Source: Nitrospinota bacterium
Lineage (GTDB): Bacteria; Nitrospinota; Nitrospinia; UBA9942
Assembly: GCA_016200365.1 (NCBI GenBank)
Contig: JACQEW010000185.1
Location: 1-6,081, forward strand
Length of the DNA stretch: 6,081 nucleotides
Direction of reading: 5' to 3'
Shown: positions 1-4,867 of the stretch, one piece after another
Layout of the letters: each line of letters opens with the position of its first letter
Position numbering within the stretch: position 1 is the first letter of the stretch
The notes under the pieces: generated by a model
The model's database searches: none
Seen by the model: only the letters and a program-made list of their open reading frames with translations
What the model was told of the DNA's origin: nothing
Position numbers and translations under genes: made by a program

Positions 1-1480
1 AAAAGATTTTGCCTCTTACTCCAGAAAGGCAAAGGCTCATTTTGTTATTTTCAATCAGGCTGAGCGAAGGGAGATAATCCTTAAACAAGCCTCTGAGCTT
101 GCAAAGCAGGCTGGAGGGAATATCCACGAAGACCCCAATTTACTGGATGCCGTTGCCAATCTTGTTGAATACCCCTGCCCGATATTAGGAGAGTTTGAGG
201 AAGAATATCTTAAATTGCCTAAAGAGGTTCTCATATCGGTCATGAAAAAGCACCAGAGATATTTTCCGATTGTAAGCTCAAACGGCAGGCTTTTATCAAA
301 ATTCATAGCAATCAGCAATAATAAGGTCGCTAACCCCGATGTTGTAAAGGCAGGCTATGAGAGGGTAATCAGGGCAAGATTTTCGGATGCAAGATTCTTT
401 TATGAGGAAGATAGAAAAAGGCATATTCAGGATTACACAGAGAAATTAAAGTCTGTTGTATTTCAGGATAAACTCGGCGCTTATGGAGAGAAGGTTGAAC
501 GTGTTGTAAGACTTACCTCTTACCTTGCCGATAAAATAAATCCCCAATCAAAAGAAATAGCAGAAAGGGCAGCGCTTTTGTGTAAAGCCGACCTTGTTAC
601 CCGGATGGTTTATGAGTTTCCTGATTTACAGGGGATAATGGGGAGAGAATATGCGCTGCTTTCAGGCGAAAAACCCGATGTGGCAAATGCAATTTATGAG
701 CATTATCTTCCAAAATTTGTGGGGGATAAATTACCAGAGAGCGATGCAGGTGCCATTGTAAGTATTGCGGATAAGATAGATACGATTGTTAGTTGTTTCG
801 GAATCGGGCTTATACCTACCGGCTCGGAAGACCCTTATGCCTTGCGGCGTCAGACCCTTGCCATTGTCAATATAATATTAGGGAAGGGGTATCGGATTTC
901 CATACTGGATTTAATCGTTAAAGGCATAGAGAATCTAAGTGGAAAAATAGAACGGGATAAGGGAGAAGTGAAAAAAGATGTCCTTGATTTCTTTAAGTCA
1001 AGACTTAAAAATCAGTTGGTATCAGACGGCATTTCCTATGATGTTGTGGATGCAGTTTTTTCTGCGGGGTTTGATTATCTTGTGGATGATATAAACAGGG
1101 TAAAGGCTTTATCAGAATTTAAGACGATGGAATATTTTGAGCCGCTGACTATTGCATTTAAAAGGGCAGCGAATATCTTGAAAGAAAATACCAGCGGGAT
1201 ACCGGAGCCGAATTTATTCAAAGAAGATGCCGAGAAAGGTTTATATGAAAGTTTTAACAATATAAGAAATGAGGCGGAGAGGCTGATAAAAGAAAAAAGG
1301 TATCTCGATGCCCTGAAAAAGATTGCAGAGATAAGGGATTCCGTAGATAGATTTTTTGATGAAGTTATGGTGATGGTAGATGATAAAACATTGCGGGAAA
1401 ATCGTCTGAATTTATTAAGCGAAATATCAAAGATATTTATGCAACTTGCTGATTTTACAAAGATAGTTATAGTGAAGTGA
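1..1480 (+). CDS. glyS: Glycine--tRNA ligase beta subunit, 5'-truncated by window edge
   Basis: Beta subunit of the two-subunit (alpha2beta2) bacterial GlyRS, which charges tRNA-Gly in the cytoplasm; this subunit mainly recognises and holds the tRNA. The frame is open from base 2 to the TGA at 1478-1480, giving 492 residues. The family is usually about 690 residues, so roughly the first 200 lie outside the window. Counting from base 2, visible family motifs are HQRYF (84-88), the ERVIRARFSDARFF block (120-133), KADLVTRMVYEFPDLQGIMG (195-214, HD-like core), SEDPYALRRQ (275-284), and a C-terminal DALR-type anticodon-binding helical domain with FFDEVMVM from 451 and RENRLNLL after it. An internal TTG at 215 could be mistaken for a start, but conserved GlyS sequence (LVEYP, GEFEEEYLKLP) continues upstream of it. 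Oddity: Tyr119 stands where I recall a nearly invariant Asn (GNERV becoming GYERV). glyQ would be expected upstream but is not visible. Confidence 0.97.
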   Translation, partial: KDFASYSRKAKAHFVIFNQAERREIILKQASELAKQAGGNIHEDPNLLDAVANLVEYPCPILGEFEEEYLKLPKEVLISVMKKHQRYFPIVSSNGRLLSKFIAISNNKVANPDVVKAGYERVIRARFSDARFFYEEDRKRHIQDYTEKLKSVVFQDKLGAYGEKVERVVRLTSYLADKINPQSKEIAERAALLCKADLVTRMVYEFPDLQGIMGREYALLSGEKPDVANAIYEHYLPKFVGDKLPESDAGAIVSIADKIDTIVSCFGIGLIPTGSEDPYALRRQTLAIVNIILGKGYRISILDLIVKGIENLSGKIERDKGEVKKDVLDFFKSRLKNQLVSDGISYDVVDAVFSAGFDYLVDDINRVKALSEFKTMEYFEPLTIAFKRAANILKENTSGIPEPNLFKEDAEKGLYESFNNIRNEAERLIKEKRYLDALKKIAEIRDSVDRFFDEVMVMVDDKTLRENRLNLLSEISKIFMQLADFTKIVIVK

Positions 1481-1498
1481 TTTATAAAAAAATATAAA

Positions 1499-1564
1499 CC
1501 ACTGAAGGCACTGAAATCACAGAAAAAAGTTCTTTTCTCACACAAAGTCACAAAGAACACAAAG
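1499..1564. repeat. 9-nt-periodic CAC(A/T)GA-like repeat, two blocks
   Basis: Two blocks, each of three consecutive 9-mers. Block one (1499-1525) reads ccactgaag, gcactgaaa, tcacagaaa. Block two (1538-1564) reads tcacacaaa, gtcacaaag, aacacaaag. The blocks are offset by 12 extra bases, so the period is not continuous between them. The second block is also the left arm of the inverted repeat below. I recall similar CACAGAG-type dispersed intergenic repeats in environmental bacterial genomes; no function is known to me. Confidence 0.6.
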
Positions 1565-1638
1565 AAAAGAATTACAGATTAAAAGACTTAATCTTTTAAT
1601 TTTTTTTAATTTCTTTGAGGTTTTGTGTCTTTGTGTGA
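1538..1638. repeat. Long imperfect inverted repeat with nested hairpin
   Basis: The left arm at 1538-1567 (tcacacaaagtcacaaag...) is complementary to the right arm at 1609-1638 (...ttttgtgtctttgtgtga) along almost its full length, with a few mismatches and one bulge. The loop holds a second, perfect 9-bp hairpin (1578-1600). The whole can fold as one long stem topped by a small stem, and the DNA could form a cruciform. It lies 58 bases after the glyS stop, a position that fits transcript-end protection, termination or an inserted mobile repeat. Confidence 0.65.
1578..1607 (+). terminator. glyS: Candidate Rho-independent terminator after glyS
   Basis: The stem attaaaaga (1578-1586) pairs perfectly with tcttttaat (1592-1600) around a 5-nt loop, followed at once by a T run (1600-1607). 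The geometry is that of an intrinsic terminator, but the stem has only one G-C pair and would be weak alone. The surrounding 30-bp stem could stabilise it. It is the best visible candidate for ending the glyS transcript. Confidence 0.4.
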
Positions 1639-1718
1639 TTATTATGTTTGCTCATTGGATTATTCTTAAATTTTGGTTGAAAGCAATTTTGATGTTGTGG
1701 TAGTATGTTAAACTGTTG

Positions 1719-1746
1719 TTGACTGCCTCTCGGCAGTAAATATAAA
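1719..1746 (+). promoter_or_regulatory. ppdK: Sigma70-type promoter for ppdK
   Basis: The -35 TTGACT (1719-1724) is separated by 16 bp from the -10 TATAAA (1741-1746), each matching consensus at five of six positions. Transcription would start near 1753, leaving a leader of about 114 nt before the ppdK ATG. The spacer between the boxes is nearly filled by a perfect dyad (1722-1737), a position where a bound repressor or activator would affect RNA polymerase directly. A weaker alternative is TTGAAA (1677-1682), 18 bp, TAGTAT (1701-1706). Prediction from sequence only. Confidence 0.5.
1722..1737. repeat. Perfect dyad actgcc-tctc-ggcagt in promoter spacer
   Basis: A six-base perfect inverted repeat around a 4-nt centre, lying between the predicted -35 and -10 boxes and overlapping the end of the -35. 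It shares the core CTGCC...GGCAG with the dyad at 1751-1765. It could be an operator or simply a short repeat hairpin; no known regulator site is recognised. Confidence 0.5.
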
Positions 1747-1750
1747 TTAG

Positions 1751-1765
1751 GCTGCCTTCGGCAGC
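1751..1765. repeat. Perfect dyad gctgcc-ttc-ggcagc
   Basis: A six-base perfect inverted repeat around a 3-nt centre, with the same CTGCC/GGCAG core as the preceding dyad and its centre about 28 bp downstream. It falls at the predicted transcription start and would form a short GC-rich hairpin near the 5' end of the ppdK leader RNA. Confidence 0.5.
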
Positions 1766-1773
1766 AACACACC

Positions 1774-1823
1774 GTAGGGCAGGGCTTTAGCCCTGCATAA
1801 GCAAGCCTAAAGGCTTGCCCTAC
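1774..1823. repeat. REP/BIME-like pair of inverted GTAG-hairpin units
   Basis: Two 23-nt units in inverted orientation (1774-1796 and the complement of 1801-1823), separated by ataa. Each begins with GTAG followed by an 8-bp hairpin: gcagggct/agccctgc (1779-1786 with 1789-1796) and gcaagcct/aggcttgc (1801-1808 with 1811-1818). The outer gtagggc/gccctac arms (1774-1780 and 1817-1823) also pair. The halves are identical at 19 of 23 positions, and the four differences form two compensatory base-pair changes. A GTAG head plus hairpin in head-to-head pairs is the layout of REP elements (BIMEs) mobilised by RAYT/TnpA-REP transposases. No such transposase is in the window. The element lies in the presumed ppdK leader. 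Confidence 0.65.
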
Positions 1824-1850
1824 ATTGAAAGTCTATACATTTAATTAGTT

Positions 1851-1856
1851 AGGGGG
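1851..1856 (+). promoter_or_regulatory. ppdK: Shine-Dalgarno of ppdK
   Basis: AGGGGG lies 10 nt before the ATG at 1867. It is slightly far from the start but purine-rich, and it supports this ATG over the internal ATG at 1921. Confidence 0.6.
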
Positions 1857-1866
1857 ATTTATTATT

Positions 1867-4557
1867 ATGAAGAAGTATGTCTATTTTTTTGGTCAGGGAG
1901 GTGCCGAAGGGGGGGCTAATATGAAACCGCTCCTCGGAGGTAAGGGGGCGAATATAGCGGAAATGACGAATCTTGGTATACCCGTGCCTGCCGGTTTTAC
2001 TATTTCTACAGAGGCGTGCAATGAATATTTTGAAAACAATAAAAAGTATCCCGATGGATTATTGGATGAGATAGAGAAAAATCTTGTTAGGTTGGAAGAT
2101 GCTATGGGAATGAAATTCGGCAGCAACTCCCAACCACTTCTCGTATCGGTCAGGTCAGGGGGAAGGGCATCTATGCCAGGCATGATGGATACGGTTTTAA
2201 ATCTTGGGCTTAATGAAAATACGATAAAAGGGATTATCGAGAGGACAGGGAATGAGAGATTTGTCTACGATGCCTACAGGAGATTCATAACCATGTTCAG
2301 CGGCGTAGTCCTCGGTATCAAGAAGAAGAAAAAGAAGACAGAAGATGGTCATGAGGTTGAGATAAATCAATTTGAGGAGGTCATGAATGAGATCAAGGAG
2401 AAATATAAAGCTAAGTATGATACTGACCTGAATGTTGACGCATTAAAGGATATTGTTAAACGGTATAAGGCGCTGGTAAAAAAAGAGACAGGAAAGGATT
2501 TCCCCGAAGACCCGAAAGAGCAGCTTAGAATGGCAATCAACGCTGTTTTTGAATCGTGGAACAACCAGAGGGCTATCACATACAGAAAACTTTACGGCAT
2601 CCCGGATGATTGGGGGACTGCTGTAAATGTTCAGGCAATGGTATTTGGAAATATGGGCGATACATCAGGGACGGGTGTTGCCTTTACCCGTAACCCTGCC
2701 ACAGGGGAAAGGAAGTTTTACGGCGAATTTCTTTTCAATGCACAGGGTGAGGATGTAGTGGCAGGGATAAGGACGCCTCTCGCAATCGAGGAGTTAAAGG
2801 ATAAGATACCGGATGTTTATAACTCGCTGGTTGATATATATCAGAAGCTCGAGACCCATTATAAGGATATGCAGGACATCGAGTTTACGGTGCAGGATAA
2901 AAGGCTATACATGCTCCAGACAAGGACAGGCAAGAGGACTGCCGAGGCTGCTGTGAGGATTGCAGTGGAGATGGTAAAGGATGGATTGATAGATAAAAAT
3001 ACAGCGCTCTTGAGGGTTGAGCCCGAGCAATTGGACCAACTGCTCCATCCCACTGTTGATCCAAAAGCAAAGGTAGATGTATTGGGAAAAGGGCTGCCTG
3101 CATCACCGGGTGCAGGTGTGGGAAGGGTGGTCTTTACTGCTGAGGCAGCGCAGGAGATGGCTTCAAAGGGTGAGAGGGCTATATTAGTCAGACAGGAGAC
3201 CTCGCCGGAGGATATTGCCGGTATGAATGCAGCACAGGGGATTTTAACCGTTACCGGCGGAATGACATCCCATGCAGCAGTGGTGGCGAGGGGGATGGGC
3301 AAGTGCTGCGTGGCAGGATGTAAAGAGATAACGATTGAAGAAGAAAAGGGACAATTCAGGGTAAATGGCACTGTCGTTAAAGAAGGCGATTGGATAACCC
3401 TCGATGGAAGCACAGGAAGGGTTATGTTAGGCAAGGTGAAATTGATCCAGCCTAAATTATCGGGGAATTTTGCCCAATTAATGAAATGGGCTGATGAGGT
3501 CAGGAGATTAAAGGTAAGGACAAATGCCGATACACCCCATGATGCAAAGGTTGCAAGGGATTTTGGCGCAGAGGGTATCGGACTGTGCCGCACAGAGCAC
3601 ATGTTTTTTGAAGGGGAGAGGATTGACGCGGTAAGGGAGATGATACTCTCTGATACAGAGGTGGAGAGGAGAAGGGCTCTGGCAAAGATCCTGCCGATGC
3701 AGAGAGGAGATTTTAAAGGGATATTCAAGGAAATGGACGGCTACCCTGTTACCATAAGGCTCCTCGACCCGCCGCTCCATGAATTCCTTCCTCATACCGA
3801 TGAGGAGATTGAAGCCCTTGCAAAGGATATGAATGTGCCTGTTGATAGGCTCAAAGAAAAGTCTAAAAGCCTTAAAGAGTTCAACCCCATGCTGGGTCAT
3901 AGGGGGTGCAGGCTTGGTATCACCTATCCTGAGATATACGAGATGCAGGTTCAGGCGATCTTTGAGGCAGCATGTGAACTGGCAAAGAAGGGTAAAAATA
4001 TCGAGCCAGAGGTAATGATACCTCTTGTAGGTCATATAAACGAGCTGAAATATACAAAGGAGAGGCTTGTCAAGGTTGCAGATGAGGTAATGGAGAAAAC
4101 TGGTGTTAAGGTAAAATATACAGTCGGGACAATGATTGAATTACCGAGGGCGGCTATAACAGCAGACAAGATTGCAGCAGAGGCTGAGTTCTTCTCCTTC
4201 GGGACAAACGACCTTACACAGACGACATTCGGTATAAGCAGAGACGATTCAGGGAATTTCCTCCCCTTTTATATTGAAAAAAGGATACTCCCAAAGGATC
4301 CCTTTGTGGCGATAGATCAAGAGGGTGTTGGGGAATTAATAAAGATGGCTGTTGAAAAAGGCAGGTCTGTAAAACCGAATCTTAAAGTAGGTATATGCGG
4401 AGAGCATGGCGGAGAGCCGAGCTCTGTAGAGTTCTGCCACAGAACCGGATTGAACTATGTCAGTTGTTCGCCCTTCAGGGTTCCAATAGCCCGGTTAGCC
4501 GCAGCCCATGCTGTTTTAAAAGAGGGCAGGACGGATACAATATCCACTACCGCATGA
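1867..4557 (+). CDS. ppdK: Pyruvate, phosphate dikinase (EC 2.7.9.1)
   Basis: Cytoplasmic enzyme interconverting pyruvate + ATP + Pi and PEP + AMP + PPi, serving PEP formation for gluconeogenesis or PPi-linked glycolysis. It is complete at 896 residues, slightly longer than the ~875 of the well-studied Clostridium symbiosum enzyme. The N-terminal ATP-grasp domain (about 20-380) has GGKGANIAEM with Lys26, Arg96 in SVRSGGRASMPGMMDT, and Glu339/Gln351/Arg353 in the DIEFT...MLQTRTGKRT block. The swivelling phosphohistidine domain has GGMTSHAAVVARGMG, with His469 as phosphocarrier and Thr467 at the position modified by PDRP-type regulatory proteins. The C-terminal TIM barrel has Arg575 (GLCRTEHMFF), Arg631 (TIRLLDPP), Glu758, Asn781/Asp782 (GTNDLTQTTFG) and catalytic Cys844 (CGEHGGEPSS). 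All key residues I can map are present, so it should be active. Oddity: a lysine-rich insertion from residue 152 (six Lys, then TEDGHEVEIN). The start has a Shine-Dalgarno and the typical KKYVYFFG N-terminus. Confidence 0.98.
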   Translation: MKKYVYFFGQGGAEGGANMKPLLGGKGANIAEMTNLGIPVPAGFTISTEACNEYFENNKKYPDGLLDEIEKNLVRLEDAMGMKFGSNSQPLLVSVRSGGRASMPGMMDTVLNLGLNENTIKGIIERTGNERFVYDAYRRFITMFSGVVLGIKKKKKKTEDGHEVEINQFEEVMNEIKEKYKAKYDTDLNVDALKDIVKRYKALVKKETGKDFPEDPKEQLRMAINAVFESWNNQRAITYRKLYGIPDDWGTAVNVQAMVFGNMGDTSGTGVAFTRNPATGERKFYGEFLFNAQGEDVVAGIRTPLAIEELKDKIPDVYNSLVDIYQKLETHYKDMQDIEFTVQDKRLYMLQTRTGKRTAEAAVRIAVEMVKDGLIDKNTALLRVEPEQLDQLLHPTVDPKAKVDVLGKGLPASPGAGVGRVVFTAEAAQEMASKGERAILVRQETSPEDIAGMNAAQGILTVTGGMTSHAAVVARGMGKCCVAGCKEITIEEEKGQFRVNGTVVKEGDWITLDGSTGRVMLGKVKLIQPKLSGNFAQLMKWADEVRRLKVRTNADTPHDAKVARDFGAEGIGLCRTEHMFFEGERIDAVREMILSDTEVERRRALAKILPMQRGDFKGIFKEMDGYPVTIRLLDPPLHEFLPHTDEEIEALAKDMNVPVDRLKEKSKSLKEFNPMLGHRGCRLGITYPEIYEMQVQAIFEAACELAKKGKNIEPEVMIPLVGHINELKYTKERLVKVADEVMEKTGVKVKYTVGTMIELPRAAITADKIAAEAEFFSFGTNDLTQTTFGISRDDSGNFLPFYIEKRILPKDPFVAIDQEGVGELIKMAVEKGRSVKPNLKVGICGEHGGEPSSVEFCHRTGLNYVSCSPFRVPIARLAAAHAVLKEGRTDTISTTA

Positions 4558-4567
4558 ACAAAAACCT
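4553..4567. repeat. 15-nt direct repeat, copy 1 (overlaps ppdK stop)
   Basis: catgaacaaaaacct is an exact copy of 4725-4739. The copy includes the TGA of ppdK (4555-4557). Flanking bases differ on both sides, so the match is exactly 15 nt. A 10-nt part, atgaacaaaa, recurs at 4596-4605. Confidence 0.85.
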
Positions 4568-4569
4568 GG

Positions 4570-4596
4570 TTTAGCCACAGATTTACACAGACTAAA
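4570..4596. repeat. CACAGA-type repeat bounded by tttag/ctaaa
   Basis: Two cacaga hexamers (4576-4581 and 4586-4591) ten bases apart lie between the complementary pentamers tttag (4570-4574) and ctaaa (4592-4596). It resembles the CACAGA-like blocks after glyS and looks like the same broad class of dispersed intergenic repeat. Confidence 0.45.
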
Positions 4597-4615
4597 TGAA
4601 CAAAAGAAAAAGATT

Positions 4616-4705
4616 AAGGAGAATGGAGAAATAGGGGAAATGGAGAAAAAAATATTTTTTTATTCTTTTCTTATCCCCATCTCTCCCCTTTTCCCCTTTC
4701 TCCTT
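4616..4705 (+). terminator. ppdK: Long purine/pyrimidine hairpin after ppdK, possible terminator
   Basis: A purine-rich left arm starting aaggagaatgg (4616) pairs imperfectly with a pyrimidine-rich right arm ending cccctttctcctt (4705). Most of the outer ~29 positions match. The centre contains a perfect 16-bp A/T palindrome of seven A, TA and seven T (4646-4661). The right arm carries about 14 unpaired extra bases. gttttt follows the stem, so it may end or stabilise the ppdK transcript. Its size and composition also fit a dispersed repeat. Confidence 0.45.
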
Positions 4706-4710
4706 GTTTT

Positions 4711-4716
4711 TATAAT
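4711..4716 (+). promoter_or_regulatory. Candidate -10 box for the MCP gene
   Basis: TATAAT is a perfect sigma70 -10 hexamer, but no good -35 lies 16-18 bp upstream, where the sequence is pyrimidine-rich, and there is no extended TGn. If used, transcription would begin near 4723, giving a leader of about 145 nt. I see no convincing sigma28 or sigma54 promoter of the kind often used by chemotaxis genes. Confidence 0.3.
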
Positions 4717-4724
4717 TTCCTATA

Positions 4725-4739
4725 CATGAACAAAAACCT
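4725..4739. repeat. 15-nt direct repeat, copy 2
   Basis: Exact second copy of catgaacaaaaacct, beginning 172 bp after the first. The two copies bracket 157 bp (4568-4724) holding the CACAGA repeat, the long hairpin and the -10 box, as a target duplication or a recombination product would. Confidence 0.85.
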
Positions 4740-4755
4740 AATTAACCCGCAGTAA

Positions 4756-4854
4756 GCTGTTAGCTGTCCTATATGGTTCAACGATGCAATGGCAGCAATG
4801 GCGGTTGAAGGTGCATCATGGGTCTTTACAACGCAGTTCGATGTTAATTTTTAA
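4756..4854 (+). other. Short protein-like open frame ending in the MCP Shine-Dalgarno
   Basis: This frame is open from just after a TAA at 4753-4755 to the TAA at 4852-4854. From 4774 it reads WFNDAMAAMAVEGASW and then VFTTQFDVNF, which looks like a real protein tail rather than random translation. The first ATG in frame is at 4789 (21 codons), with no Shine-Dalgarno before it. The stop codon overlaps the ribosome site of the next gene. It could be the 3' remnant of a lost gene, a leader peptide coupled to the MCP, or chance. Product not recognised. Confidence 0.25.
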
Positions 4855-4860
4855 AGGAGG
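4853..4860 (+). promoter_or_regulatory. Strong Shine-Dalgarno of the MCP gene
   Basis: AAAGGAGG lies 7 nt before the ATG at 4868, with near-perfect match to the anti-SD and ideal spacing. It decides the start over an in-frame upstream ATG at 4784, which would add 28 residues unlike any receptor N-terminus. Confidence 0.85.
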
Positions 4861-4867
4861 AGGGGCT

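Noticed and set aside
215..217. TTG as the start of glyS
   Set aside because: Conserved GlyS sequence continues in frame upstream to the window edge, so this is internal.
1075..1560. Minus-strand open frame across the glyS end and the gap
   Set aside because: Mostly complementary to the GlyS anticodon-binding domain; Phe/Ser-rich translation typical of antisense to Lys/Glu-rich coding.
1774..1823. tRNA-like or riboswitch cloverleaf
   Set aside because: Folds into two hairpins closed by an outer stem but lacks any tRNA features or a known riboswitch core; the GTAG-headed inverted pair fits a REP element better.
2859..3728. A 289-codon open frame on the minus strand
   Set aside because: It lies wholly inside ppdK, whose catalytic motifs span this stretch; its translation has no recognisable domain and looks like the complement of a biased codon pattern.
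3508..4035. Minus-strand open frame of 175 codons within ppdK
   Set aside because: A shadow of ppdK with no ribosome site or recognisable domain.
4799..4816. Sigma54-like TGG...GC element before the MCP
   Set aside because: Spacing between GG and GC is 11 rather than 10 nt and the rest of the -24/-12 consensus is poor.
4784..4867. In-frame upstream ATG extending the MCP by 28 residues
   Set aside because: No Shine-Dalgarno before it, while a near-perfect one precedes 4868, and the extension would put unusual residues before a typical receptor N-terminus.
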